Assembly (NCBI RefSeq): GCF_030848395.1
Contig: NZ_JAVDBT010000014.1
Span: 1 to 64,000 of the forward strand
Direction of reading: 5' to 3'
DNA: 64,000 nt
Source of the DNA: Pseudogemmobacter lacusdianii
GTDB taxonomy: Bacteria; Pseudomonadota; Alphaproteobacteria; Rhodobacterales; Rhodobacteraceae
This document shows, one piece after another, positions 45,505 through 55,103 of this stretch (the stretch's first letter is position 1; each line of letters starts with the position of its first letter). A program made the position numbers and the translations under genes. Under the pieces are notes generated by a model. That model was given only the letters and a program-made list of their open reading frames with translations, had not been told where the DNA came from and searched no databases.

Positions 45505-46641
45505 CTATTCGGCGGGTTGGCCCATCGTCGGCCAGCGGGCGCGGTCCTGTTGTGGCACGCTTTCATGGATCCGCTCGCTTGGGTCACGGCCGAGTTGGCG
45601 GCGGCGGCGCATCAAGAACCATTTGCCGAAAAGCCGCCAAGTGCCGACCATCGGCGCATGCGGATCGCAAGGAAAGCGCGCACGCCAGCCCTGCGGCAGG
45701 CTGAGACCACAGGCCTCGGCCCGCGAAAGCATCCAGACGAGGGGGATGTTTGAGAGCGGCCGCGCTTGGGTGAAGGTGCCAAGCTGGCCACCGATATCGC
45801 CATGCGCGCCGCGAAACCACACCTGCTCGATATGGCCGGTCCAATCGGGCGGGCAATGCCAGAGCAAAGGCTCAAACACCGCGCGGGTTTCGTCCAAGGC
45901 CAGGGCGTGGAACCCGTGCCGGACAACGGCGCCCAGCTGATGGTTGTGAAACTCATGCTCGGTATTGGTGAGCATCCACAAAAGCGGCAGGCGCAGGCCA
46001 AGGGCTTTGACGGTGTCCCAGACGCCCAACATCTCGATCGGGGCCAAAGGGTGACAGAGGTTATGCGCGAAGGCACGCGCTGCGGGGGTTTCGGGGCCAT
46101 TGCGGTAGTGCCGCCAAGCCAAGGTCACATTGCGCTCGGTCGCGGCGTCTTGGCGCAAAAGCCCGATGCGGTCGATCACGCCCGCAAGGCTGCGCACCGC
46201 AAAGGCGCCGCGCGAATAGCCGAAAAGATAGATCCGATCGCCGTCGCGGTAATGGCTGGCCAGATGGCCATAGGCGCGGCGGATCTGGCCCTCAAGCCCG
46301 ATGCCATTGACCACATCCATGCCGCGCCGCCAGCCCTGCCATTGGATGCCCTCTTCGTAATAAAGCGTGCGTCCGGGCCGCGGGCCGCCTTCGGCCAAAA
46401 GCTGCCATGTCAGCCCAACATTGGACATCTCCCCCTCGCGCAGCGAGGAAAACGTGCCGTCGAGCAGGATGATATGATCCACACGCCCCCGCACCGCCCC
46501 CCGCCCCATGGGCAGCGACAGCTCGGTCTCCGAAAGCGGGACCGGGCGCATCCAGCGCTTTATGCGATCAAAGAAGGACGTGCTCCCCTCCCTCAGCTGG
46601 GGCCGAAGGACAAGGATGCCGCCCTGCGGTGTCGAAAGCAT
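45505..46641 (-). CDS. DUF2235 alpha/beta-hydrolase-like protein
   Basis: 378 residues. The DUF2235 domain shows the nucleophile elbow GYSRGAF in a lipase-like G-x-S-x-G pattern. Nearby are an IILLDGTFSS start, GVWDTVKALG and EQVWFRGAHGDIGG, the usual Asp/His positions. The domain is found in some type VI secretion phospholipase effectors and in many stand-alone proteins; no secretion genes are near, so a housekeeping hydrolase is as likely. The start is uncertain: an internal ATG at 46551 would shorten it by 30 residues. Confidence 0.8.
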   Translation of the reverse strand: MLSTPQGGILVLRPQLREGSTSFFDRIKRWMRPVPLSETELSLPMGRGAVRGRVDHIILLDGTFSSLREGEMSNVGLTWQLLAEGGPRPGRTLYYEEGIQWQGWRRGMDVVNGIGLEGQIRRAYGHLASHYRDGDRIYLFGYSRGAFAVRSLAGVIDRIGLLRQDAATERNVTLAWRHYRNGPETPAARAFAHNLCHPLAPIEMLGVWDTVKALGLRLPLLWMLTNTEHEFHNHQLGAVVRHGFHALALDETRAVFEPLLWHCPPDWTGHIEQVWFRGAHGDIGGQLGTFTQARPLSNIPLVWMLSRAEACGLSLPQGWRARFPCDPHAPMVGTWRLFGKWFLMRRRRQLGRDPSERIHESVPQQDRARWPTMGQPAE

Positions 46642-46658
46642 TAATGCTGAAATGCTAA

Positions 46659-46688
46659 CGGCCCGGCGGAGAATGTCCAGCCGGGCCG
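46659..46688 (-). terminator. hairpin after the decarboxylase gene
   Basis: Perfect 9-bp inverted repeat CGGCCCGGC / GCCGGGCCG with a 12-base loop, between the decarboxylase stop and the DUF2235 start. On the minus strand only a weak T-rich tail follows. Confidence 0.5.
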
Positions 46689-46712
46689 CGCAAAGTTCCC
46701 CGTAAGCCCGGC

Positions 46713-47858
46713 TTAGACCTTCAGGCTAAGCACCGTGGCCATGGTCAGCTCACCAAAGCCGTTGAAGCGGCTGTTGGTGACCACCGAATAAGAGCCCATG
46801 CCGTGCCAGATCAGATAGTCGCCCTCTTCCATATCGGCAGGGAAAGCCATCTCGCCGGGCAGCCGGTCGATCGAATCGCAGGTCGGGCCGAAGACGATGC
46901 GCTCTTGCGATTTGCCCGTGCGCTCAACCCCTTCGGGGCTGATCACTTGGGTGCGGTCAATGACGCCGATCTGCGGCAGCTCGTTCAAAGTGCCGTAAAC
47001 GCCGTCGTTCAAGAACACATGCTGGCCGTCGCGGATCGATTTGACGCGGGCGGCCAAAGTGAAAGCATCGCCGCACATCGCCCGGCCCGGCTCGCAGACC
47101 AGCATCGGGCGGTTCTCGCCAAAAGCCTCGGTCGCAACTTGGTCGATCGTTTCGAAAATTGCTTCCAGCTCGGGCTGGACCGCTTCCAAACGGTGGCTCG
47201 GGAAGCCGCCGCCGACGTTCAGCCGCGCAATGGTGATCCCAGCGTCGCGCGCGATCACCGCCGCTTCGCGGATATACGAGGCCCAGGCCTGCGGATCGGT
47301 GCATTGCGTGCCGGGGTGGAAGGTGATCGAGGGCACAAAGCCCGCCGCCGCCACCATTTTCAGAAGCTCAACCGCCAGCTCGGTGGTCGCACCAAACTTG
47401 GCGCCAAAGTTATAGGCCGCACCCGCCACCGGCAGTTTGAAGCGCACCGAGATCTCGGTGCCTTCGGCTGGCACGAGGTCAATCAGCTTTTGCAACTCGG
47501 ATTTCGAATCGACCGAATAGCTGGTGACACCCTTCGCGACCGCATGGGCGATCTCGGTGCGCGAGCGCACCGGGTTGTGGTAATGGATCGCGGCATCGGG
47601 GGCGAGACGACGGATCAGATCGATCTCGAAGCTCGAGGCGCAATCATAGCCGCGCACGCCCGCAGCGGCGAGGTTCTCGATCATCTCCTCACCGGGGTTG
47701 GACTTCACCGCATAGGTGACCAGACCCGGAAAACCGTCAATGAACCGGCGCGCATTGGCCTGCACCACCGAAGGTGCAAAGAACAAAACCGGGTTTTCCG
47801 GCTGCACATTGCGCAGCATTTCGGTCGGATTCGTCCAAATCGTTTTCGACAGTCCCAT
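46713..47858 (-). CDS. ornithine/lysine decarboxylase, fold-III PLP type
   Basis: 381 residues of the alanine-racemase-fold (eukaryotic ODC-like) decarboxylases. The PLP lysine is in YAVKSNP (Lys52), followed by the SSFEIDLI, SVDSKSELQKL and FHPGTQC blocks, a Gly-rich GGGFPS motif and the catalytic Cys in GPTCDSID (about 322). It should make putrescine or cadaverine, the start of polyamine synthesis; ornithine versus lysine cannot be separated here. ATG at 47858 has AAGGGA upstream and fits the family start; the open frame is 40 codons longer. A divergent AsnC/Lrp regulator lies 214 bp away. Confidence 0.88.
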   Translation of the reverse strand: MGLSKTIWTNPTEMLRNVQPENPVLFFAPSVVQANARRFIDGFPGLVTYAVKSNPGEEMIENLAAAGVRGYDCASSFEIDLIRRLAPDAAIHYHNPVRSRTEIAHAVAKGVTSYSVDSKSELQKLIDLVPAEGTEISVRFKLPVAGAAYNFGAKFGATTELAVELLKMVAAAGFVPSITFHPGTQCTDPQAWASYIREAAVIARDAGITIARLNVGGGFPSHRLEAVQPELEAIFETIDQVATEAFGENRPMLVCEPGRAMCGDAFTLAARVKSIRDGQHVFLNDGVYGTLNELPQIGVIDRTQVISPEGVERTGKSQERIVFGPTCDSIDRLPGEMAFPADMEEGDYLIWHGMGSYSVVTNSRFNGFGELTMATVLSLKV

Positions 47859-48040
47859 CGGCGTATTTCCCTTGCCAATAAGACGCATAGTCCCAATCCC
47901 GTGCAGTTGCGGGGCCGGGCACCAGCGTGGTTTTCGATAAACCAGGCCAGGTGCGTATGAGCCGCCCTTTTCCTGCACGTAGAATGCGCGATATGGGTGA
48001 CATCTTCACCGATGAAAACTATATATTTGCAGTGAATCTT

Positions 48041-48053
48041 CGTTATAATGACG
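48041..48053. promoter_or_regulatory. interrupted palindrome overlapping a TATAAT box
   Basis: CGT-N-AT-N-AT-N-ACG is a 13-bp symmetrical site that contains TATAAT (48044-48049), 20 bases before the regulator start. Its place and symmetry suit an AsnC/Lrp operator on the regulator promoter, perhaps also acting on the divergent decarboxylase gene. Function is inferred. Confidence 0.45.
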
Positions 48054-48072
48054 AAAAGAACGGACATTTTGT

Positions 48073-48504
48073 ATGGATGAGCTTGATCGCAACCTGATCG
48101 CCCTGCTCGGGGCCGATGCACGGATCTCTGTGGCCACTTTGTCGCGCCGGCTGAAGGTGGCGCGCTCGACCATTCAGGCGCGGCTTGAGCGGCTTGAGAC
48201 CAATGGCGTCATCGCCGGCTATACGCTGAAACTCGGCGAAGGCGCGCGCGAGGGGCGGCTCAGGGCCTCGGTCCTCCTGACCGTTGAGCCGCGCACCCAA
48301 GCGGCAATCCTCACCCGACTGAAGGCCGTCAGCGAGGTAGAGCGGGTCTTCACCACCTCCGGCCGCTTCGACCTTTTGTTGCAAGTCGCCTGCCCCAATA
48401 CCCAAGTCTTGGACCAAGTCTTGGACCAGATCGGCGCGATGACCGGCGTGCGCTCCAGCGAAAGCCTGATCCATCTCTCAACCAAGATCGACCGCGCGGT
48501 GTGA
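48073..48504 (+). CDS. AsnC/Lrp family regulator
   Basis: 143 residues: an N-terminal helix-turn-helix (LDRNLIALLGADARISVATLSRRLKVARSTIQARLERL) and a C-terminal RAM effector domain. Family members sense amino acids as octamers wound with DNA. Divergent placement beside the decarboxylase suggests control of polyamine synthesis by its amino-acid substrate. The C-terminal part contains a perfect 12-bp tandem duplication (CAAGTCTTGGAC at 48403 and 48415) giving QVLDQVLD, which may be recent. Confidence 0.88.
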   Translation: MDELDRNLIALLGADARISVATLSRRLKVARSTIQARLERLETNGVIAGYTLKLGEGAREGRLRASVLLTVEPRTQAAILTRLKAVSEVERVFTTSGRFDLLLQVACPNTQVLDQVLDQIGAMTGVRSSESLIHLSTKIDRAV

Positions 48505-48590
48505 CCCATCCCTGCCAATAAGCCTTGGCAATATTGCCCATCCCATTGGCAAAGGCTAAACCCCCTGCAAAGCCCAAAGGGAAACCTCCG

Positions 48591-51524
48591 ATGCCGATGG
48601 AAAAGAACTTCAACCCCGCCGAAGCCGAGGCTCGGATCTCCAAGCTCTGGCTTGACGAGAACGCCTTTGCCGCCGGGGCCAATGCCAAGCCCGGACGCCC
48701 GTCCTTCTCGGTGATGATCCCGCCGCCGAATGTGACCGGCAGCCTGCATATGGGCCATGCCTTCAACAACACGCTGCAAGACATCCTGACCCGCTGGCAC
48801 CGGATGCAGGGCGATGACACGCTTTGGCAGCCCGGCACCGACCATGCCGGCATCGCCACCCAGATGGTGACCGAGCGCGAGATGGCCGCCAAGGGTGAAC
48901 CCACCCGCCGTGAAATGGGGCGCGAGGCCTTCCTTTCCCGCGTCTGGCAGCAAAAGCAAAAATCCCGCGGCACCATCATCGGCCAGCTGCAACGCCTTGG
49001 CGCCTCGGCCGATTGGTCGCGCGAAGCCTTCACCATGTCCGGCGCCCCCGGCGCTCCGGCAGGCGAGGAAGGCAACTTCCACGACGCCGTGATCAAAGTC
49101 TTCGTGGATATGTATAACAAGGGCCTCATCTACCGCGGCAAAAGGCTGGTGAACTGGGATCCGCATTTCGAGACCGCGATTTCCGACCTTGAGGTCGAGA
49201 ATATCGAAAACCCCGGCCATATGTGGCATTTCAAATACCCGCTGGCCGGCGGCGAGAGCTATATCTACCGCGAGAAAGACGCCGACGGTAACGTCACCTT
49301 CGAAGAAGAGCGTGACTATATCGCCATCGCCACCACCCGGCCCGAGACCATGCTCGGCGACGGCGCCGTGGCCGTCCACCCCTCGGATGAGCGCTATGCC
49401 GCGATCATCGGCAAGCTCTGCGAGATCCCCGTTGGCCCGCAAGAGCACCGCCGCCTGATCCCGATCATCGCCGATGAATACCCCGACCCGACCTTCGGCT
49501 CGGGCGCGGTGAAGATCACCGGCGCGCATGATTTCAACGACTACGGCGTGGCGAAACGCAACAACATCCCCTGCTACCGCCTGCTCGACACCCGCGCGCA
49601 AATGCGGGCCGATGGCGCGCCTTACGCCGAAGCCGCCGCGATCGCCCAACAAGCCTCGCGGGCTTGGCTCGTCGCCAAAGGCTACGCCCCCCCCGGCATC
49701 GCCGAGCAGCCCCTCACGCTCTCGGAAGCCGAGGTTGACGCGCTGAACCTCGTCCCGGACGAGCTGCGCGGCCTTGACCGCTACGAGGCCCGCAAACGCG
49801 TGGTCGAGGCGATCAATGCCGAAGGCCTTGCCGTCACCGTGTTGAAAAAGACCATCGACAAGGAAACCAACGCCGAGCATCTCGAGCGTGTGCCTTACGT
49901 CGAGAATAAGCCGATCATGCAGCCCTTCGGCGACCGCTCGAAAGTGGTGATCGAGCCGATGCTGACCGACCAATGGTTCGTCGACACCGACCAAATCGTC
50001 GGCCCGGCGCTCGAAGCCGTCCGCAACGGCACCACCAAAATCATCCCAGCTTCGGGCGAGAAAACCTATTACCACTGGCTGGAAAACATCGAGCCTTGGT
50101 GCATCTCGCGCCAACTCTGGTGGGGCCACCAGATCCCGGTCTGGTATGACGCCGAAGGCAACCATTACTGCGCGCCCACCGAGGCCGAGGCCCAAGCCCT
50201 TGCAGGCACGACCGCGCTCACCCGCGACCCGGACGTCCTCGACACTTGGTTCTCCTCGGGCCTTTGGCCGATTGGCACGCTCGGCTGGCCGGAAAAGACC
50301 CCGGAGCTCGCCAAATACTACCCGACCTCGGTGCTGATCACCGGGCAAGACATCCTCTTCTTCTGGGTCGCCCGGATGATGATGATGCAGCTTGCCGTGG
50401 TGGAAGAAATCCCCTTCCACACCGTCTATCTGCATGGCCTTGTCCGCGACGCCAAGGGCAAGAAAATGTCCAAAAGCTTGGGCAACGTCATCGATCCGCT
50501 TGAGATCATTGACGAATTCGGCGCAGACGCTTTGCGTTTCGCCAATGCCGCCATGGCCTCGCTCGGCGGTGTGCTGAAGCTCGATACCCAGCGCATCGCG
50601 GGCTATCGCAACTTCGGCACCAAGCTCTGGAACGCCTGCCGCTTTGCCGAGATGAACGGCGTTTGGGAAGGTCACGCGACGCAATCCGCCGCCCCCACCC
50701 CGCAAGCCACCGCCAACAAATGGATCATCGGCGAGACGGTGAAAGCCTTGGCCGAGGTCAATGCCGCGCTCAACGACTACCGTTTCGACACCGCCGCCGA
50801 CGCGCTTTACAAATTCGTCTGGGGCAAGGTCTGCGACTGGTATGTTGAGTTTGCCAAACCGCTCTTCGACGGGCCGGATGCGGCGGAGACCCGGCAAACC
50901 ATGGCTTGGGTGCTGGATCAGTCGATGATCCTGCTGCACCCCTTCATGCCCTTCATCACCGAAGAGCTGTGGGGCACCACCGGCACCCGCGCCAAGCGTC
51001 TGGTCCACACCGACTGGCCGGAGCTTTCGGAAAGCCTCATCGATTCCGCCGCGCAAGCCGAGATGGGCTTTGTCACCGCGACCATCGAAGAGATCCGCTC
51101 GGCCCGCGCGCAATGCCATGTGCCGGTCGGCCTTAAGGCTGATCTCGTCGCGGTGCAGATGTCCGATGCCGCCCGCGCGGCATGGGGCCGCAACGAGGCG
51201 CTGATCCGTCGCCTTGCCCGGATCGACGGCTTCTCTGAGGCTGGCGCGCCGAAAGGCTCGATCGCGATTGCCGTCGATGGCGCGACCTTCGCGCTGCCCC
51301 TCGAAGGGCTGATCGACATTGCCGAAGAGAAAGCCCGTCTGCAAAAGTCGATCGACAAGCTGGCCAAGGAAATCGGCGGGCTGAAGGGCCGGCTCGACAA
51401 CCCGAACTTCGCCAAATCCGCCCCCGAAGAAGTGGTGGCCGAGGCGCAGTCGAACCTTGAGGCCCGCGAAGAAGAAGCCGGCAAGCTGCGCGCCGCTCTG
51501 GCCCGTCTGGCCGACCTCGGTTGA
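48591..51524 (+). CDS. valS: valyl-tRNA synthetase
   Basis: 977 residues of class-I synthetase. HMGH (53-56) is the HIGH motif and KMSKS (about 625) the second. An editing domain lies between, and the C-terminal coiled-coil tRNA arm is visible ([20 protein letters not shown]). ATG at 48591 follows AAGGGAAA; MEKNFNP two codons later is an alternative. The frame is open 22 codons upstream but without a site. Essential gene, intact. Confidence 0.95.
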   Translation: MPMEKNFNPAEAEARISKLWLDENAFAAGANAKPGRPSFSVMIPPPNVTGSLHMGHAFNNTLQDILTRWHRMQGDDTLWQPGTDHAGIATQMVTEREMAAKGEPTRREMGREAFLSRVWQQKQKSRGTIIGQLQRLGASADWSREAFTMSGAPGAPAGEEGNFHDAVIKVFVDMYNKGLIYRGKRLVNWDPHFETAISDLEVENIENPGHMWHFKYPLAGGESYIYREKDADGNVTFEEERDYIAIATTRPETMLGDGAVAVHPSDERYAAIIGKLCEIPVGPQEHRRLIPIIADEYPDPTFGSGAVKITGAHDFNDYGVAKRNNIPCYRLLDTRAQMRADGAPYAEAAAIAQQASRAWLVAKGYAPPGIAEQPLTLSEAEVDALNLVPDELRGLDRYEARKRVVEAINAEGLAVTVLKKTIDKETNAEHLERVPYVENKPIMQPFGDRSKVVIEPMLTDQWFVDTDQIVGPALEAVRNGTTKIIPASGEKTYYHWLENIEPWCISRQLWWGHQIPVWYDAEGNHYCAPTEAEAQALAGTTALTRDPDVLDTWFSSGLWPIGTLGWPEKTPELAKYYPTSVLITGQDILFFWVARMMMMQLAVVEEIPFHTVYLHGLVRDAKGKKMSKSLGNVIDPLEIIDEFGADALRFANAAMASLGGVLKLDTQRIAGYRNFGTKLWNACRFAEMNGVWEGHATQSAAPTPQATANKWIIGETVKALAEVNAALNDYRFDTAADALYKFVWGKVCDWYVEFAKPLFDGPDAAETRQTMAWVLDQSMILLHPFMPFITEELWGTTGTRAKRLVHTDWPELSESLIDSAAQAEMGFVTATIEEIRSARAQCHVPVGLKADLVAVQMSDAARAAWGRNEALIRRLARIDGFSEAGAPKGSIAIAVDGATFALPLEGLIDIAEEKARLQKSIDKLAKEIGGLKGRLDNPNFAKSAPEEVVAEAQSNLEAREEEAGKLRAALARLADLG

Positions 51525-51796
51525 TCCTCTCGGTCACCAGTTCTTAAGACTCTCGCGGGGCGCGGCCAGAAAAGGTCGCGCCCCGCTTCATTTTGCGGCC
51601 TCATGGCTGGGTGCGGGCCGCTTTTTAAGCCCCGCGCCTTACCCGACGAAAGCCATACGTAAACCATACCTAAGCCATACGCTTTCCAGACCCTGAATTG
51701 CCGGGCTCATGCCTCCCCCCCCCGGCCAAAAATTGCCCCGACGTTCGGCTGAACCCACCTTGCGAAGCCGCGCCACCCGCGCCAATAGTCTGAATC
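51525..51796. other. gap between valS and the aminotransferase gene
   Basis: 272 bp without a gene. A short tandem pattern CCATACGTAAA / CCATACCTAAG / CCATACG occurs at about 51652-51681. No clear promoter or terminator stands out. Confidence 0.5.
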
Positions 51797-52897
51797 ATGA
51801 GCCAATTTCTGACCGACCACACCCGCGCCCTGCCCTCCACCGTCCCCTTCACCGGGCCCGAGACTTTGGAGCGCCAACAAGGCTTCCCCTTCCGCGCCCG
51901 GTTGGGGGCAAACGAGTCCATTTTCGGCCCCTCGCCCAAGGCCATTGCCGCCATGACAGAAGCGGTGGCTGAGGTCTGGCAATATGGCGAGCCAGAGAAT
52001 TACGATCTGAAACAAGCTCTTGCAGCTTTCCACAACTGCACCCCGGCGCATATCGTCGTTGGCCCCGGCGTGGATGGGCTCCTTAACCTGATCTGCCGCC
52101 TGACGCTGGAACCGGGCGTCAATGTTGTCACCAGCCTTGGCGCTTACCCGACCTTCAACTTCCACGTCGCTGGCCACGGCGGCACTTTGCACCGCGTGCC
52201 CTACAAAGGCGTGCATGAGGATATCGACGGCCTTCTAAGCGCCGCCCGCAGCCACAAAGCGCGGCTTATCTATTTGGCAAACCCCGATAATCCGATGGGC
52301 AGCCACCATCCCGCCTCCGCAATCGAAGAGCTTGTGGCGAACCTCCCCGAAGGCGCCTTGCTGGTGCTGGATGAGGCCTATGCCGATCTTGCGCCCGCCG
52401 ATGCGATCCCGCAAATCGCGCCGGATCATCCCCAAGTCATCCGCTTCCGCACCTTCTCCAAAGGCTACGGCTTGGCCGGCGCCCGCGTCGGCTATGCGAT
52501 CACCAACCCCGAACTGGCCCTTGCCTTCGACAAGGTCCGCGACCATTTCGGTATGGGAAGGATCAGCCAGATCGGCGCTTTGGCCGCCCTTGCGGATCAG
52601 GAATATCTGAGCGAAATCAAGGCACAAGTCGCAGCGGGCCGCGCGCGTCTGGGCCAGATTGCGGCCGACAACGGCCTTACCGCCCTGACCTCGGCCACCA
52701 ATTTCGTCACCATCGACCTGCACCGCGACGGCGACTTTGCCCGCAAAGTGCTGCGGGAATCCCAGACCCGCGGCCTTTTCATCCGCATGCCGGGCGTGGC
52801 CCCATTGGACCGCTGCATCCGCATCAGCATCGGCCCAGAGGCGGCTATGGATGTTGTGGCAGAAGTTCTGCCCGAGGCGCTAAAAGCCGCAGGCTGA
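51797..52897 (+). CDS. HisC-like PLP aminotransferase
   Basis: 366 residues of fold-type I aminotransferase, closest in pattern to histidinol-phosphate aminotransferase (LGANESIFGPSPKA, LANPDNPMGSHHP, VLDEAYADL, FRTFSKGYGLAGARVGYA with the PLP Lys). HisC-like proteins also act on aromatic keto acids or cobalamin intermediates, and no other his gene is near, so the substrate is open. Upstream lies a 272-bp gap after valS. Confidence 0.82.
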   Translation: MSQFLTDHTRALPSTVPFTGPETLERQQGFPFRARLGANESIFGPSPKAIAAMTEAVAEVWQYGEPENYDLKQALAAFHNCTPAHIVVGPGVDGLLNLICRLTLEPGVNVVTSLGAYPTFNFHVAGHGGTLHRVPYKGVHEDIDGLLSAARSHKARLIYLANPDNPMGSHHPASAIEELVANLPEGALLVLDEAYADLAPADAIPQIAPDHPQVIRFRTFSKGYGLAGARVGYAITNPELALAFDKVRDHFGMGRISQIGALAALADQEYLSEIKAQVAAGRARLGQIAADNGLTALTSATNFVTIDLHRDGDFARKVLRESQTRGLFIRMPGVAPLDRCIRISIGPEAAMDVVAEVLPEALKAAG

Positions 52898-52922
52898 CCT
52901 AAACGCCTGAAAAGTAAGCGGC

Positions 52923-53312
52923 TTACTCGGCCGCTTGCTCAGGCTTAGCCGCGCCCAGCGAGGGCGCCGCCCCGGCAGGCGCATCCGCCGCCCCCAGACG
53001 CAAAGCAGGCGCTGGGGCGTCAACGACAGGCGCCACCGCCACCGGGCTTGCAACCACAGGCGCGACCGCAACCGCACTCTCAATAACCCGCCGGAAAACC
53101 AGCATATTTTGATAGGTGGTCTTGGTGCCAGTCAGGCCCGAGCGCTCATCACAAGGCAAGGCATCGGCACGCACATATTCCCAGCCCTCGGCGCCAAGAC
53201 GGTTCATCAAGCCCATCAAAGCTAGGGCAAAACGGTCTTCAGTGGTCTTCACACCGCGCGCCTTCTCGCCACGCCGAGGAGCGGGAACGATGTGATATTC
53301 ATAGCGCTGCAT
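52923..53312 (-). CDS. DUF4177-like small protein with Ala/Pro/Val tail
   Basis: 129 residues from ATG 53312, which has a perfect GGAGG seven bases upstream. The first 75 residues match the DUF4177 pattern (MQRYEYHIVPAP...RLGAEGWEYVRAD...LVFRR). The rest is a low-complexity Ala/Val/Pro segment, probably unstructured. No function is assigned to the family. It is on the same strand as gatB, 150 bp downstream of it, separated by a terminator. Confidence 0.8.
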   Translation of the reverse strand: MQRYEYHIVPAPRRGEKARGVKTTEDRFALALMGLMNRLGAEGWEYVRADALPCDERSGLTGTKTTYQNMLVFRRVIESAVAVAPVVASPVAVAPVVDAPAPALRLGAADAPAGAAPSLGAAKPEQAAE

Positions 53313-53424
53313 GCAAACCTCCTGCCCGCTTCTGGGCATATAATACCGGCAATGAGCCGGCAGTCGCAAATGACCAAAGACGCGTTTGCCAAGACCAGCG
53401 TAATCGCGCCACATCGGTCGTCAA

Positions 53425-53450
53425 AGGAAAAGGGCGGCCCACGGCCGCCC
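53425..53450 (-). terminator. intrinsic terminator after gatB
   Basis: 8-bp stem GGGCGGCC/GGCCGCCC (53432-53439 with 53443-53450) followed on the minus strand by TTTTCC. It ends the gatB transcript before the DUF4177 gene. Confidence 0.8.
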
Positions 53451-53461
53451 CTCTAAGCCCT

Positions 53462-54973
53462 TCAAAGGCCGAGCTTTTTCACCACGATCTCATTGACCAC
53501 GGCCGGGCTTGCCTTGCCGCCGGTGGTCTTCATCACTTGGCCGACGAACCAGCCGACCAGCTTGGCATTGACGCGGGCCTTCTCGACCTGCTCCGGGTTG
53601 GCGGCGATCAGCTCATCCACCGCGACCTCAATCGCGCCGGTGTCGGTCACTTGCTTCATGCCGCGCGCCTCGACGATCTCCGCCGGATTGCCGCCTTCGG
53701 TCCAGACGATCTCGAAGAGATCCTTGGCGATCTTGCCCGAGATCACCCCGGTCGAGATCAACTCAACAATCCCACCGAGCTGCGCCGCCGACATCGGGCT
53801 TTCCGAGATCTCATGGCCCTCTTTCTTCAGCCGGCCAAAGAGCTCATTAATCACCCAATTCGCGGCAATCTTGCCGTCGCGGCCCTTGGCCACCTCGTCA
53901 AAATAAAGCGCCGAATCAAGCTCGGCCGTCAGCACCGAGGCGTCGTAATCGGTCAGGCCGAAATCGCCCATGAAGCGGGCTTTCTTGGCATCCGGCAGTT
54001 CCGGCATCGAGGCGGCAATGCCGTCAACCCACGACTGTTCAATCTCCAAGGGCAAGAGGTCCGGATCGGGGAAGTAGCGGTAATCATGCGCTTCTTCCTT
54101 CGACCGCATCGAACGGGTCTCATTCTTATCGGGGTCGTAGAGCCGGGTCTCTTGCACCACCGAGCCGCCATCTTCGACAATGGCAATCTGGCGGCGGGCC
54201 TCATAATCGATGGCGGCCATGATGAAGCGCATCGAGTTCATGTTCTTGATCTCGCAGCGCGTGCCCAGATGCGAGAAATCACCCGTTTCGATGAATTTCT
54301 CATATTGGCCGGGCCGGCAGATCGAGACGTTGACGTCCGCCCGCATATTGCCGTTTTGCATATTGCCGTCGCAGGTGCCGAGATAGCGCAGGATCTGGCG
54401 CAGCTTGGTGACATAAGCGGCGGCTTCTTCGGGGCCGCGAATGTCGGGACGGCTGACGATCTCCATCAGCGCCACGCCGGTGCGGTTGAAATCCACAAAC
54501 GACAGGTTCGGGTCGATGTCATGGATCGACTTGCCGGCGTCTTGCTCAAGGTGGATGCGCTCAATCCGCACGAGGCGGGCCACGCCGGGCGACAATTCGA
54601 CCAGCACTTCGCCCTCGCCCACGATCGGGTGGTAAAGTTGGCTGATCTGATAGCCTTGCGGCAGGTCGGGGTAGAAATAGTTCTTACGGTCAAAGGCCGA
54701 GAAAAGGTTGATCTCAGCCTTCAATCCCAGCCCCGTACGCACGGCTTGCTCAACGCAATATTCGTTGATGACGGGCAGCATCCCCGGCATCGCGCAATCC
54801 ACGAAAGCCACGTTCGAGTTCGGCTCGGCGCCGAAGGTGGTCGAAGCGCCAGAGAACAGTTTGGCGTTCGAGGCGACCTGCGCATGGATCTCCATGCCGA
54901 TCACCAGTTCCCAATCGTGTTTGGCACCCTGAATTACCTTGGGCTTCGGCGCCGTATAGGTCAGGTCAAGCAT
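53462..54973 (-). CDS. gatB: Asp-tRNA(Asn)/Glu-tRNA(Gln) amidotransferase subunit B
   Basis: 503 residues. GatB holds the kinase active site and tRNA-binding tail of GatCAB, which amidates misacylated Glu-tRNA-Gln and Asp-tRNA-Asn. It shows [20 protein letters not shown], the Zn/kinase region, [34 protein letters not shown] and the C-terminal YqeY-like tail. ATG at 54973 (after GAGGGG) gives the usual length; the frame is open about 65 codons further but this part is Pro-rich noise. gatA and gatC are elsewhere. Confidence 0.95.
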   Translation of the reverse strand: MLDLTYTAPKPKVIQGAKHDWELVIGMEIHAQVASNAKLFSGASTTFGAEPNSNVAFVDCAMPGMLPVINEYCVEQAVRTGLGLKAEINLFSAFDRKNYFYPDLPQGYQISQLYHPIVGEGEVLVELSPGVARLVRIERIHLEQDAGKSIHDIDPNLSFVDFNRTGVALMEIVSRPDIRGPEEAAAYVTKLRQILRYLGTCDGNMQNGNMRADVNVSICRPGQYEKFIETGDFSHLGTRCEIKNMNSMRFIMAAIDYEARRQIAIVEDGGSVVQETRLYDPDKNETRSMRSKEEAHDYRYFPDPDLLPLEIEQSWVDGIAASMPELPDAKKARFMGDFGLTDYDASVLTAELDSALYFDEVAKGRDGKIAANWVINELFGRLKKEGHEISESPMSAAQLGGIVELISTGVISGKIAKDLFEIVWTEGGNPAEIVEARGMKQVTDTGAIEVAVDELIAANPEQVEKARVNAKLVGWFVGQVMKTTGGKASPAVVNEIVVKKLGL

Positions 54974-55103
54974 GGGCATCCCCTCGTGCAGTAAGGTCCG
55001 CCCGCGCAGACCAGTCGGGTCCGGGTTTAGGGCGAGGCGGCGCGCGGGGCAAGGGGGCAGAGGCGGTTCTGGCCCCTCCGCCCCCCTGCAATCGGGCCCG
55101 GAG

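Noticed and set aside
48219-51344. Long open frame of 1041 residues on the minus strand
   Set aside because: It lies antisense to valS and is explained by GC-rich codon bias. It has no family features.
52923-53414. Longer 163-residue version of the DUF4177-like protein
   Set aside because: A perfect GGAGG stands before the internal ATG at 53312, and the domain begins there.
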